From Prolixibacteraceae bacterium (GTDB lineage Bacteria; Bacteroidota; Bacteroidia; Bacteroidales; Prolixibacteraceae), in the NCBI GenBank assembly GCA_003516705.1, contig DPCJ01000211.1:1-32048 (forward strand): 32,048 nucleotides of DNA. The letters are read 5' to 3'. Positions 23,418 through 31,947 of this stretch are shown in pieces (the stretch's first letter is position 1; the number at the start of each line of letters is the position of its first letter). The notes below the pieces were generated by a model that was not told the DNA's origin, searched no databases, and saw only the letters and a list, made by a program, of their open reading frames with translations. The translations under genes and the position numbers were made by a program.

Positions 23418-24740
23418 TTACACCCTTTCACCTTCCATTGAAAAATCGGTAGCGCCGGTAATTTTCAGATTTACAAAATTTCCAACCAGATTTTTATCAT
23501 CAGCAGCAAACCGAACAATCAGTTTTCCTTCCGTCAAAGCCGAAAGAAAGCCCTCTTTTCGGTCTTCGCCCCTGACAAGCGCACGGACTGTTTTTCCAAC
23601 CATCGATTTATTAAACTGAATGTTGTGTTTTCTGAGTTCGTTGGTGAGAATGTGCAACCTTCGTTTCTTTTCATCGTGTGGAATATCATCAATCCACCGG
23701 TGACTGGTTGCACCTGGCCGAGGCGAGTACATTGCGGTATAACTCATATTGAATTTGAACTCTTCCATTGCCAAACGTGTATTTTCAAACTGCTCCTCCG
23801 TTTCGCCGGTAAAACCAACAATAATATCCGTAAAAATTGTGGCTTCTGGAATAATCCTCCTGATTGACTGAATCAGACCACGGTAACGTTCCATGTTGTG
23901 TTTGCGGTTCATGTGCATCAAAACCTTGTCGTCGCCACTTTGCATAGGCAGGTGGATTTGTTTGCCCAGCACTTTGTATTTTGCAATTACCTCAATCACA
24001 TCCTCATTCATGTCGCGTGGGTGCGGCGAAGTAAAATAAACCCAGAATTTCTTTTCCGATTTTTCGCCCAATTCACCAATCTCGGCCAGCAACTGTGCAA
24101 AAGTCAGTTCCTCTCCTTTTTTGTCGAGACCGTATGAATTCACATTCTGACCAAGCAAAGTGATTGATTTATAACCCTGTGCGGCAAGCAAGGCAACTTC
24201 GGCAACAATTTCTTTTGACGGACGCGAAACCTCACGGCCACGTGTATAAGGAACTGCACAAAAAGTACAGAACTTGTCGCATCCATTCTGAATCGGGATA
24301 AATGCCTCAAAATTTGACTGGTACGAAGGCTGAACATGCCAGAATTCTTCAATATTCTCGTTGTACGGGTCAATTCCGGTTTTCAGGTGAACTGATGTTG
24401 TAACTCCATACTGACCAATCATTTCAGGCAGTTTGGGCAAATCCTTCATCTGGAAAGTGATGTCGAACAGCTTCAGGAACTTGGTATGATCGTCGGGCAA
24501 AATACACCCCGAAATAAATGTCACCAGGTTTTTATGGTTTTTCCATTTGTTCCATTTATGAATCCGCGAATACACTTTATCGATGGCTTTCTGACGCACC
24601 GAACATGCCAGAATCCCAATCAATCCTGCTTCTTCCTCGTTGTCAGTCCAGGTGTATCCGGCATCATTCAATACCGAAATCACGCGCTCACCATCCGACA
24701 AATTCATCTGGCAACCCAGTGTTATTAAATGGTATTTCAT
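23418..24740 (-). CDS. miaB: tRNA-2-methylthio-N6-isopentenyladenosine synthase (MiaB)
   Basis: The 440-residue protein is a radical-SAM methylthiotransferase. The N-terminal UPF0004 domain holds Cys10 (LGCQMN), Cys46 and Cys79 for one 4Fe-4S cluster; Cys154, Cys158 and Cys161 (GCDKFCTFC) bind the radical-SAM cluster; a TRAM domain is at about 375-440. LGCQMN and RGREVSRP favour MiaB, which converts i6A37 to ms2i6A37 in tRNAs, over RimO or MtaB. The N-terminus (MKYHLITLGCQMNLSDGERV) differs from the usual Bacteroidales MiaB, so a paralogue is possible. Paired inverted repeats precede the start. Confidence 0.82.
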   Translation of the reverse strand: MKYHLITLGCQMNLSDGERVISVLNDAGYTWTDNEEEAGLIGILACSVRQKAIDKVYSRIHKWNKWKNHKNLVTFISGCILPDDHTKFLKLFDITFQMKDLPKLPEMIGQYGVTTSVHLKTGIDPYNENIEEFWHVQPSYQSNFEAFIPIQNGCDKFCTFCAVPYTRGREVSRPSKEIVAEVALLAAQGYKSITLLGQNVNSYGLDKKGEELTFAQLLAEIGELGEKSEKKFWVYFTSPHPRDMNEDVIEVIAKYKVLGKQIHLPMQSGDDKVLMHMNRKHNMERYRGLIQSIRRIIPEATIFTDIIVGFTGETEEQFENTRLAMEEFKFNMSYTAMYSPRPGATSHRWIDDIPHDEKKRRLHILTNELRKHNIQFNKSMVGKTVRALVRGEDRKEGFLSALTEGKLIVRFAADDKNLVGNFVNLKITGATDFSMEGERV

Positions 24741-24758
24741 TTTTTTTCTATCTATTCC

Positions 24759-24841
24759 TTCACCAGCTGACTTAAGTTCAGCTGGTGAATACTTTATTTT
24801 CTAATGTCTGTTGAGCAGGTGAACTTTAGTCACCAGCTCAA
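24759..24841. repeat. Two related inverted repeats between the reductase and miaB
   Basis: 24759-24789 is a perfect 12-bp inverted repeat (TTCACCAGCTGA and its complement) with a 7-base loop CTTAAGT. 24811-24841 is a second 12-bp inverted repeat with one mismatch (TTGAGCAGGTGA / TCACCAGCTCAA) and a 7-base loop ACTTTAG. The arms share the core CACCAGCT. The second ends 1 bp before the reductase stop. They could act as attenuator, RNA-stability stem or mobile REP-like element; no T run follows on the minus strand. Confidence 0.7.
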
Positions 24842-24842
24842 A

Positions 24843-25487
24843 CTAAAAATATACCTCCGAATAAATATTTGAAACCGGAATTCCTTTGCCGGTTAAAATA
24901 TCAAACACTTCATAAATCATTTCGCTGTTTCCACACAAAAAACAGTTGGTTTCATTATCAATTTTTTGTGTGAACAAATAGTCTGTCACCCTGCCATAAA
25001 AATTGCCGGATTCTTCGCCCGACAAACAAAGGGTTACTTTTTCCTTCTGAAAATCAGTATGTTCATACGCTTCTTCCTTTAACCGAACGCCGTGTACCAA
25101 TTGGTAATCCAACTTCGGAAAAGTGCGCACAAAACTGTGAAACGGACTGATTCCGGTACCGGTGGCAACAAACAGAAATTTTTGAGAAGCATATTTTTCG
25201 GGATTGAATTTGAAAAAGCCAAATGGCCCATTCACATCGATTTCAGCTCCGGTCTTTAATTTTTTTAATTTACCAGAAACTTTTCCTCCTTCCACCTCAC
25301 GAACCAACACTTCCAGAAAATCGTCGTTTTCGCCGCTATAAACCGAGTACTCACGATTTTCTAATGAACCCGGAATTTTCAGCATCACAAATTGCCCGGT
25401 TTGAAACTGAAAATTCAAACGTTCAAACCTGATTACAAATGTATAATCAGTTAAATTCCTGACTGATATGATTTTATGTATTCTCAA
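24843..25487 (-). CDS. FNR-type ferredoxin/flavodoxin-NAD(P)H oxidoreductase
   Basis: The 214-residue protein is a complete FAD/NAD(P) reductase of the FNR superfamily. REYSVYS (Arg45, Tyr47, Ser48) binds FAD, VATGTGISPFHS (about 117-128) is the nucleotide motif, and CFLCGNSEMIYEVFDIL carries the conserved CGxxxM run; EVYF ends the protein. It probably moves electrons between NADPH and ferredoxin or flavodoxin. The start is TTG at 25487 (Met-Arg-Ile-His); no ATG occurs until residue 35, too late for the fold. A very good Bacteroidota promoter lies just upstream. Confidence 0.85.
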   Translation of the reverse strand: MRIHKIISVRNLTDYTFVIRFERLNFQFQTGQFVMLKIPGSLENREYSVYSGENDDFLEVLVREVEGGKVSGKLKKLKTGAEIDVNGPFGFFKFNPEKYASQKFLFVATGTGISPFHSFVRTFPKLDYQLVHGVRLKEEAYEHTDFQKEKVTLCLSGEESGNFYGRVTDYLFTQKIDNETNCFLCGNSEMIYEVFDILTGKGIPVSNIYSEVYF

Positions 25488-25518
25488 TTATTCAGATTTA
25501 TTCTAAATAAAACCGCTG

Positions 25519-25548
25519 CAAAAGTAAAAAATATTCCCGTTGCCGCAA
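25519..25548 (-). promoter_or_regulatory. Promoter of the FNR-type reductase
   Basis: On the minus strand TTG (25546-25548), a 19-bp spacer and a perfect TACTTTTG (25519-25526) match the TTG/TAnnTTTG consensus. The TTG start codon at 25487 lies about 30 bp further on. The position also supports that unusual start. Confidence 0.6.
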
Positions 25549-25604
25549 GTTTTGGGAAATTGGTTTTAAGGAATTGAAGCGATCAAAACAATCGAATCTT
25601 AGAA

Positions 25605-25638
25605 CTAAAAAAGGGGAACCCCGTAAGAAATTCCCCTT
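25605..25638 (-). terminator. Rho-independent terminator after the binding-lipoprotein gene
   Basis: On the minus strand an 8-bp stem, AAGGGGAA with TTCCCCTT (25631-25638 and 25611-25618), is followed by a T run. It lies 18 bp past the stop of the gene at 25657 and isolates it from the reductase promoter. Confidence 0.75.
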
Positions 25639-25656
25639 ATCACTTCACCTGTTTTG

Positions 25657-26664
25657 CTATTTATACACCTCTTCTTCCTTTTGATAACCTTCTGAAATCA
25701 CCGTCAACTTTAGGTTTTCGCGGTTTACAATCATGGCCTCATGAAACATTGCAGGTACCAACATTTCTCCATTGCTTACTGTTTGAAATGTTTTTTCACA
25801 TTCCTCGCTCTTTGCGAGCTTTACTGCAATTTCAGCAGCTGTTGCGGCCAATTTATCTATGGGTTTATAAACTGTGCAGGTTTGGTGTCCGGCAACAATT
25901 TCCTGTAAATTTTGAAGATCCGAATCCATCCCGGCAATTAAAACTTCTCCTTCTTTTCCTGCCTCTCGCAACGCTTTAATTGCGCCCATTGCAATGGCAT
26001 CATTCGCAGCAATAATGGCATCGACTTTTGAATTCTTAGCCAACAGAATTTTTGTATGATTGTAACCTTCAGTTTCTTCCCAGGCCTCCGTAAACTCATT
26101 ATAAACCACTTTTATATCTCCTTTGTCAATCAAAGGTTGCAGAACATTCATCTGCCCCAGGTATAAAAATTGACTGTTGTTATCGGCTTTAGCACCACCA
26201 ATCAAGGCATAATTTCCAACCGGCCTGATTGTGGTAAGATAAGTTGCCTGCAAGGTCCCAATATCAACGTTATCAGTCGAAACATAGTAATCAAGTTTAC
26301 AATTTTTTATCAGCCGGTCATACGAAATTACTTTAACATCTTGTTTATGAGCCTCATTTACAATTTCGGCAGCTGCAAACTGGTCAACAGGCACAACTAC
26401 CAGAACATCAACACCGTTGGTGAGCATTTCTTTTGCCTGAGCCAGTTGTTTACCGGCATCATTATCGGCAACTTCAACCTGAACAGTTCCACCGAGTTCT
26501 TCCACTTTTTTAACGAAGAAATCGCGGTCATTTTCCCATCTTTCCCTGTCGAGCGCATGAATAAGCAAACCAATTTTTGGTGTTTCAGTTTGCTTTTTTC
26601 CACACCCACCGATCAAAAAAACGGTCAGGAAAACCCAAATTAAAAGTTTAACCTGGTAATACAT
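25657..26664 (-). CDS. XylF-like sugar-binding lipoprotein, orphan
   Basis: The 335-residue protein has a lipobox (FLIGGC, Cys21) and a periplasmic-binding-protein fold of the ribose/xylose type. Signatures are KIGLLIHALDRERWENDRDF, DVLVVVPVDQFAAAEIVN, VISYDRLIKNCKLDYYVSTDN and AIIAANDAIAMGAIKAL. These match XylF, the D-xylose-binding component of ABC importers. No ATPase or permease gene lies beside it, and Bacteroidota rarely use sugar ABC importers, so a sensing role or a remotely encoded transporter is more likely. It is bracketed by a strong terminator and a 98-bp gap with no full promoter match. Confidence 0.85.
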   Translation of the reverse strand: MYYQVKLLIWVFLTVFLIGGCGKKQTETPKIGLLIHALDRERWENDRDFFVKKVEELGGTVQVEVADNDAGKQLAQAKEMLTNGVDVLVVVPVDQFAAAEIVNEAHKQDVKVISYDRLIKNCKLDYYVSTDNVDIGTLQATYLTTIRPVGNYALIGGAKADNNSQFLYLGQMNVLQPLIDKGDIKVVYNEFTEAWEETEGYNHTKILLAKNSKVDAIIAANDAIAMGAIKALREAGKEGEVLIAGMDSDLQNLQEIVAGHQTCTVYKPIDKLAATAAEIAVKLAKSEECEKTFQTVSNGEMLVPAMFHEAMIVNRENLKLTVISEGYQKEEEVYK

Positions 26665-26762
26665 AATTTTGATTTTTGTTACGCTGACAACATTTACGTA
26701 TTAACGTGGCAAGAGTTAATGCTTTCGGGGATTTTGTTTTAAACTAAGTATTTACTTTTGTT

Positions 26763-27338
26763 TCAGAACTGCTGAATCTCAGTATATAACTGCTGAACGG
26801 GCAATCCCATTACATTAAAAAACGAACCTTCGATGTGGGTGATGCCAATGTAACCAATCCATTCCTGAATACCGTAGGCACCAGCTTTGTCGTAGGGTTT
26901 ATATTCGTCGATATAATGATTGATTTCGCTATCTGAAAGCTTTTTGAACCTGACATTTGATACTGAAAAGAATGTCTTTTGCTTTTGCGCCGAGGTAAGG
27001 CAAACTCCCGAAATTACCTGGTGTTCGTTGTCGCTCAGTTTTTGCAGAATATTAATTGCGTCCTGCTTATTGGCTGGTTTACCGAAAACTTCGCCATTTA
27101 ACCAAACAATTGTATCGGCAGTAATCAGTAAATCATTTTTATCAAGTTTTCCCGCGAAGGGTTTGGCCTTTAATTCAGCCAGAAAAACGGGAATTTCTTC
27201 GCGAAATAAACTTTCAGGATATGATTCGTCCACATCTAATATTTCAACACTGAAATTGATGCCGAGTTCGTGGAGCAGTTCCTGCCTGCGTGGCGATTTT
27301 GAAGCGAGAATATAATTGTAGCCGGGTAACCAATTCAT
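26763..27338 (-). CDS. maf: Maf-type nucleoside triphosphate pyrophosphatase
   Basis: The 191-residue protein is a full Maf/HAM1-like nucleotide pyrophosphatase: LASKSPRRQELL at the N-terminus, then DESYPES, ITADTIVWLNGEVFGKP (active-site acids) and YKPYDKAGAYGIQEW. The dTTP/UTP-specific branch (YhdE-like) is the best fit, an enzyme that removes non-canonical or excess nucleotides. Its ATG overlaps the KdsC stop by 1 bp (TAATG), so translation is coupled. Confidence 0.92.
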   Translation of the reverse strand: MNWLPGYNYILASKSPRRQELLHELGINFSVEILDVDESYPESLFREEIPVFLAELKAKPFAGKLDKNDLLITADTIVWLNGEVFGKPANKQDAINILQKLSDNEHQVISGVCLTSAQKQKTFFSVSNVRFKKLSDSEINHYIDEYKPYDKAGAYGIQEWIGYIGITHIEGSFFNVMGLPVQQLYTEIQQF

Positions 27339-27865
27339 TAAAAAGTATCTTTAATCATTTCGGGTGTAAACCAGCGGTTCTGGGCACGCAGCGTTTGCTC
27401 AATCACGTCGCGTACACAACCTTTTCCTCCTTTTTTATGCGATATGTATTTTGAAATGGCTTTAATTTCGGGCACTGCATCTTTGGGACAAACAGGCACA
27501 CCAACCATTAACATGATGTTATAATCCACGAGGTCGTCGCCCATAAAAAGCATGTTTTCTGCTTCAATACCGGTTTTGGCAATAAAATCGTTCAGACATT
27601 CCACTTTGTCGCGAACACCTTCGTAATAATAAACCACACCCAGTTTTTCGTGCCTCAGTTTTACACTCTTCACATTTCCACCGGTAATCACTGCCACCGG
27701 AAATCCAAGTAAAATGGCATTTCTGATGGCAAACCCATCTTTTACATTAGCGGTTCGCATGGGGTCGCCAAATTCGTTCAACGGTGTTGCGTCAAGCGAC
27801 AAAACCCCGTCAACATCAAAAATAAATGCCCTGATGTTTTTAAGTTCTTCTTTAAAAAATGCCAT
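27338..27865 (-). CDS. kdsC: KdsC-like HAD phosphatase (KDO-8-phosphate phosphatase)
   Basis: The 175-residue cap-less HAD phosphatase carries FDVDGVLS (nucleophile and acid Asp), VITGGN, and GDDLVDYNIML (the final acidic pair). The length and cap-less form match KdsC, which makes free KDO for lipopolysaccharide core synthesis; other sugar-phosphatases of the same subfamily remain possible. It starts 3 bp after the DUF2520 stop and overlaps the maf start by 1 bp, so the three form an operon. Confidence 0.85.
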   Translation of the reverse strand: MAFFKEELKNIRAFIFDVDGVLSLDATPLNEFGDPMRTANVKDGFAIRNAILLGFPVAVITGGNVKSVKLRHEKLGVVYYYEGVRDKVECLNDFIAKTGIEAENMLFMGDDLVDYNIMLMVGVPVCPKDAVPEIKAISKYISHKKGGKGCVRDVIEQTLRAQNRWFTPEMIKDTF

Positions 27866-27868
27866 GTT

Positions 27869-28642
27869 TTACTTTTTTTGTTGCTCAAAAATACGCTTTG
27901 AAATGGTTTCGTACAACTGCTGATATTCCGGCATTCCGGAAAGTTCTGCCAAATGCAGGTTGATGATATTTTCGTCGAATCGTACAGCCGGGCCGGTCTG
28001 AACTTCAGCAGGTTCAAAAGCTTGTACTTTCAGCGCAGTTTCGAGAATCAAAGGACGAAGTACATCAAAATCAATTGCTTTCGATTTTAAAATATTACCT
28101 GCAATATGATAAAGATGATTCACAAAATTACACGCAAAAACCGCTGAAACATGCAGTGTTCGTCTTCTTTCCGAATCCAGAATTGTGACCTTTTCAGAAA
28201 TTTCTGCAGCAATATTTAACAACAGCTCCTCATTTTCGCGATTGTTTGCTTCAATGAAGACAGGAATATTTTTAAAATCAACATTTCTCTGTTTCGAAAA
28301 AGTCTGAAGCGGGTAAAACACCCCAAAATTGTTGCTGTAATTTTCCAGAACATTCATTAAAACACTGCCCGAGCAATGCACAACCAAACGGTTGCCAAAA
28401 TCAATTTTTGGAAGTACCTCACTAAAAGCTGAATCTTTAATAGCGATGAAATAAACATCGGATGAGTTTACAATTTCCGCAGGATTGGTAGTAAAATCAG
28501 CATTTACAAGCTGCGCCAGGGTACTTGCTGAAGTTTCAGTTCGGCTGAAAACCTGAACAATATGATGCCCTTTTGAAAAAAGCGCTTTTGCGAGTTGTGT
28601 GGCCAGATTTCCGGCACCTATAAAACAAAAATTCAGGCTCAT
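27869..28642 (-). CDS. Rossmann-like DUF2520 dehydrogenase
   Basis: The 257-residue protein has a Rossmann domain opening NFCFIGAGNLATQLAKALFS (GxGxxA-type motif), the segments IAIKDSAFSEVL and HCSGSV, then the helical DUF2520 domain (about 130-257, with TLHVSAVFACNFVNHLY). It resembles F420-dependent NADP reductase and ketopantoate-reductase relatives, but no reaction is established. It is first in the operon with kdsC and maf, an arrangement I associate with Bacteroidota. Confidence 0.87.
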   Translation of the reverse strand: MSLNFCFIGAGNLATQLAKALFSKGHHIVQVFSRTETSASTLAQLVNADFTTNPAEIVNSSDVYFIAIKDSAFSEVLPKIDFGNRLVVHCSGSVLMNVLENYSNNFGVFYPLQTFSKQRNVDFKNIPVFIEANNRENEELLLNIAAEISEKVTILDSERRRTLHVSAVFACNFVNHLYHIAGNILKSKAIDFDVLRPLILETALKVQAFEPAEVQTGPAVRFDENIINLHLAELSGMPEYQQLYETISKRIFEQQKK

Positions 28643-28661
28643 TATTCTGAAAATTAAGTTT

Positions 28662-28691
28662 CAAAAATAACAAGCCTGAATCAATATACAA
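28662..28691 (-). promoter_or_regulatory. Promoter of the DUF2520-kdsC-maf operon
   Basis: On the minus strand TTG (28689-28691), a 19-bp spacer and a perfect TATTTTTG (28662-28669) match the Bacteroidota promoter consensus. The ATG at 28642 lies 20 bp after the -7 element. It lies in the gap after the superoxide dismutase gene. Confidence 0.65.
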
Positions 28692-28710
28692 TTGAGCGGC
28701 AATTTATTAA

Positions 28711-29421
28711 TTACTTTGAAAGCGCTGCTTTGTAGCGGGCTTCTACCACGCTCCAGTCGATAATGCTCCAGAACCCGGTAACGTAATCGGCACGTTTGTT
28801 TTGGTACTTCAGATAATATGCGTGTTCCCATACATCAAGTGCCAAAATGGGTGTTCCTTTTTCTTCAACCACATCCATTAACGGATTATCCTGATTAGCA
28901 GTTGACGACACAAACAATTTTCCGTTTTTGTCAACCGAAAGCCAGGCCCAGCCACTGCCAAATCGTGTCATCGCAGCTTTGGTGAATGATTCTTTAAATG
29001 CATCAAACGAACCCAAGTCCTTTTCAATGGCAGCTTTTAAACCTGCCGGAATTTCCTGTTTCACTGGCGAAAGGTTTTCCCAGAAAAAGTTGTGGTTGTA
29101 AAAACCACCGCCATTATTCCGAATTACAACCGACTGTTTGCTGATGGTCGCAAAAATCTGTTCCATCGGAGTTTTTAATAAATCGCTACCTTCAGCCGCT
29201 GTCATAAAATTGGTATAATATGCCTTGTGGTGACGGGTGTAGTGAATTTCCATTGTTTGCGCATCAATGTATGGTTCGAGCGCATTAAAAGCATATTTTA
29301 ACTCAGGGAATTTATGCCCTTCAAAGGCTTTACCATCTCCTGCAAAAGCAGTTTTAGTTACAGAAACAAAAGCTGCAATTAACACAGCACCAAAAACCAA
29401 TACGTATTCTCTTCTTTTCAT
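28711..29421 (-). CDS. Exported Mn/Fe superoxide dismutase
   Basis: The 236-residue protein is an Fe/Mn-family superoxide dismutase with an added signal peptide (about 1-27, KTAFA|GDG), so it should act in the periplasm or outside. Metal ligands are His60 (MEIHYT), His110 (FYNHNFFW), Asp196 and His200 (DVWEHAYY). Gln177 (STANQDNPL) is the outer-sphere residue in the place typical of manganese forms, so Mn or cambialistic is likelier than strict Fe. It dismutates superoxide. An ATCGAAT dyad upstream (29482-29502) may be a control site. Most Bacteroidota dismutases are cytoplasmic, so the export is notable. Confidence 0.92.
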   Translation of the reverse strand: MKRREYVLVFGAVLIAAFVSVTKTAFAGDGKAFEGHKFPELKYAFNALEPYIDAQTMEIHYTRHHKAYYTNFMTAAEGSDLLKTPMEQIFATISKQSVVIRNNGGGFYNHNFFWENLSPVKQEIPAGLKAAIEKDLGSFDAFKESFTKAAMTRFGSGWAWLSVDKNGKLFVSSTANQDNPLMDVVEEKGTPILALDVWEHAYYLKYQNKRADYVTGFWSIIDWSVVEARYKAALSK

Positions 29422-29481
29422 TGTTTTAAATTTGTTTGTAGTTAAAACAATACGTCGGGTAAAAAGTTCGGAATAATTTAT

Positions 29482-29502
29482 ATCGAATCTAAATAATTCG
29501 AT
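29482..29502. promoter_or_regulatory. Dyad ATCGAAT-N7-ATTCGAT between the SOD and GT2 genes
   Basis: A perfect 7-bp inverted repeat with a 7-bp spacer lies in the 166-bp gap between divergent genes, 61 bp before the dismutase start. Its size suits an operator for a dimeric regulator. No -33/-7 promoter for the dismutase gene is clear nearby. Confidence 0.35.
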
Positions 29503-29540
29503 TTAAGTTGCTGGGGTAAACAAATTTCACGTTGAAAATA

Positions 29541-29569
29541 TTGCCTGCTGACTTTAGTGATTAACTTTA
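29541..29569 (+). promoter_or_regulatory. Candidate promoter of the GT2 gene
   Basis: TTG (29541-29543), an 18-bp spacer and TAACTTTA (29562-29569, seven of eight matches to TAnnTTTG) lie 18 bp before the ATG at 29588. The octamer equals that of the candidate promoter at 7403-7433. Confidence 0.45.
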
Positions 29570-29587
29570 TTTTCTTATTCGCAATAA

Positions 29588-30376
29588 ATGAAAATAACGC
29601 TGATTATTTTAACCTATAATCGACCGGATGCCCTTGCAGTCGTTCTGCAAAGCATTGAAAAACAAAGTGAATTGCCATTTGAGGTAATTATTGCCGATGA
29701 CGGTTCTGCTGAAGAAACCCGGCAACTGATAAAAAAAATGAGTACCGGTTTTCCCGTACCACTTTTACACGCCTGGCACCCGGATGAAGGCTTTCGGATT
29801 GCCAGAATCAGGAATGCAGCCATCAGAATCAGTCAAGGTGAATATTTCATTTTTTCGGATGGCGATTTGGTACTTCACTCAAGGTTTATTGAAGATTTCA
29901 GAAAAAATGCAAAAGCAGGTGAAGCCTTAATTGGCTCCCGGGCATTTTTAAATTCAGAAGTCACAAATAGAATATTAAAAACCGGAAATGCTGATTTCCG
30001 AAGTCCATTTTTCACAACAGCTTTCGAAAAAAACAGGATAAATGCATTTCGTATTCCGCTTTTAAGCAGTCTGTTTCACCCTGTAAAATATTCGGTTAAA
30101 CTCAGGGGCGGATTAATGGGTGTCTGGAAAAAAGAATTGGTTGAAGTGAATGGCTGGAACGAAGATTTTGAAGGCTGGGGACTTGAAGATTCGGAACTGC
30201 TTTGCCGGCTTCATCATAATGGAGTTGTTTTCAGAAAATTAAAACTCAGGGCAATAACCTATCATTTGTGGCATGAAACCGAAAAACGGGAACGACTTTC
30301 GACAAATCGTGAGCTTTTAGAAAACAGCATTCGTAACGGATCAAAAAAGTGTAAAAACGGATTAATCCGGTTTTAA
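29588..30376 (+). CDS. Glycosyltransferase family 2 with a galactosyltransferase-like C-terminus
   Basis: The 262-residue protein has a GT-A fold: TLIILTYNRPDALAVVLQSI at the start, VIIADDGS (nucleotide-sugar site), FSDGDLVLH (DxD-like metal site, about 93-101), and GWNEDFEGWGLEDSELLCRL (about 195-214), the acidic GWGxED acceptor/catalytic motif shared with chondroitin-polymerase and Glyco_transf_7C proteins. It probably adds a sugar during surface polysaccharide synthesis. It converges on the O-antigen ligase-like gene with a 4-bp overlap of stop codons. Confidence 0.9.
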   Translation: MKITLIILTYNRPDALAVVLQSIEKQSELPFEVIIADDGSAEETRQLIKKMSTGFPVPLLHAWHPDEGFRIARIRNAAIRISQGEYFIFSDGDLVLHSRFIEDFRKNAKAGEALIGSRAFLNSEVTNRILKTGNADFRSPFFTTAFEKNRINAFRIPLLSSLFHPVKYSVKLRGGLMGVWKKELVEVNGWNEDFEGWGLEDSELLCRLHHNGVVFRKLKLRAITYHLWHETEKRERLSTNRELLENSIRNGSKKCKNGLIRF

Positions 30377-31947
30377 TCCGGAATGCGCATATTTTCAGTT
30401 GAATTCCATAGAAACAACGAATAAAACAAAATAAAGAATGATAAACCCATGTGGGTTTCAAGGTTGGAATCTCCAAAATTTGCGGTTGCAATTGCAATCA
30501 GGAATAAAATCAGGATCAAATTACGTTGCTGCTTTTCCAAAAAAACAGGTGCTATCAACGCAAACATAATCCAGAAAAAGCCAATCAAACCAAATTTAAC
30601 CATGTAATTAAGGTACTGATTATGTGACGAACCACGTTTTTCAGGCAATAGCTTTGATTCCATCTTATCGTATGCTTCATTGTAGCTAATTTTCCAATTC
30701 CCTGTTCCAATCCCAAAAGACAGGTTTCTTTTAATTAGAAATAAAGAGGCTTTGGCAAATTCAATCCGCTGTGCAAGTGTTTTATTATTGGGGTCTCCCG
30801 TTTTAAAATAATAATCAAGTTCCCAAATGGTTTCGTAAATGCGAGGATAAATGGAAAAGCGGGAATTTTTGAATTTATAATTGGTTACACCTTGCTCAAT
30901 TAGTCTGATATCATCATCAGTCAAAAAACTGAAACCTGCGCTATCTTTTTTTAATCCTCTGCTTGCCATGTACCTGACTAATGTGCTGCCAAGAGGAAAC
31001 CCGTTGATTGAATCGGAATAGTTTATTTTGCTGCGCTTATTCCATTCCTTTTCCAGTTCAGGTTCACAAATAAAAGTATAAACAAGAGTTCCGTTTTCAC
31101 GGATTATATTACTCAAATCATGACTGTACGGATTGCCGGATAGCGTTCGTTGTTCACCAGATTCAGGTACTTCATCTTTATAACTATAAAAATCGGAAAC
31201 AGCTTTACCAACAAAAACCAATGGAATTACTACCCCTGTGAAAACAATAAGAATGGCCCACTTCCTTAATTTTTTGCTTTCCTGATTCTTGATAAAGAAA
31301 TACAAGGCAACGAAGCAAGTTATGCCAAATGAGAGTAGCCCCAGTAATGATTTTAAAAGAAATAAAAAAACAATAAGCCACACGATGATAATGATGTACA
31401 GGAAGTTTTCGGCTTTTAACTTTAATGTAAACTTGTGTATTATAAACCAGCCTGATAAGATTATTGCAAGAACCACTTGCAATGAAAATCTGATGTGTGA
31501 AATTATACTTACGTCCCTGAAATCGGAAAGGTATAGATTATTGGCAAAGACTAACTTTCCGAGATGGATAAGACTTGCAACTGTAACTGCAACAACAAAT
31601 ACTTTAAAAACGAACCTTAATTTGGTTTCAGCAATTTTTGGAGATAAAAAAACAGCTGGAGGGATAACAATCCAGAAAATAACCTTTTTCAACTCATACA
31701 ATGCAAACTGATAATCCTTTGTAAGAATCATCCCAAAAACATAAACAACAAAAACAGAAATAAAAAGATAAAGTGTTTTAAGAGATCGGAGTGATATGGA
31801 CGGATGCTTCCATGATTGAAGAATTAAGGCCTGAAACAGAAGAATACCGGCAGAAATACTTACTAATGCTTCAGAGAAGGGTAAAACACCAACGTAAATC
31901 ACTAACGACAGAAAAAAAATATTCTCGCGCCAGTCATTTATTTTCAT
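30373..31947 (-). CDS. O-antigen ligase/polymerase-like (Wzy_C) membrane protein
   Basis: From ATG 31947 the protein is 524 residues with about ten membrane segments and a large periplasmic loop (about 255-420). The segment FGIGTGNWKISY, then KRGSSHNQYLNYMVKFGLIGF, is the Wzy_C/WaaL signature with its conserved His. Such proteins attach polysaccharide to lipid A core or polymerise repeat units, or ligate glycans to T9SS cargo in some Bacteroidota. A GTG at 31965 is an alternative start six codons upstream. It overlaps the GT2 stop by 4 bp. Confidence 0.85.
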   Translation of the reverse strand: MKINDWRENIFFLSLVIYVGVLPFSEALVSISAGILLFQALILQSWKHPSISLRSLKTLYLFISVFVVYVFGMILTKDYQFALYELKKVIFWIVIPPAVFLSPKIAETKLRFVFKVFVVAVTVASLIHLGKLVFANNLYLSDFRDVSIISHIRFSLQVVLAIILSGWFIIHKFTLKLKAENFLYIIIIVWLIVFLFLLKSLLGLLSFGITCFVALYFFIKNQESKKLRKWAILIVFTGVVIPLVFVGKAVSDFYSYKDEVPESGEQRTLSGNPYSHDLSNIIRENGTLVYTFICEPELEKEWNKRSKINYSDSINGFPLGSTLVRYMASRGLKKDSAGFSFLTDDDIRLIEQGVTNYKFKNSRFSIYPRIYETIWELDYYFKTGDPNNKTLAQRIEFAKASLFLIKRNLSFGIGTGNWKISYNEAYDKMESKLLPEKRGSSHNQYLNYMVKFGLIGFFWIMFALIAPVFLEKQQRNLILILFLIAIATANFGDSNLETHMGLSFFILFYSLFLWNSTENMRIPD

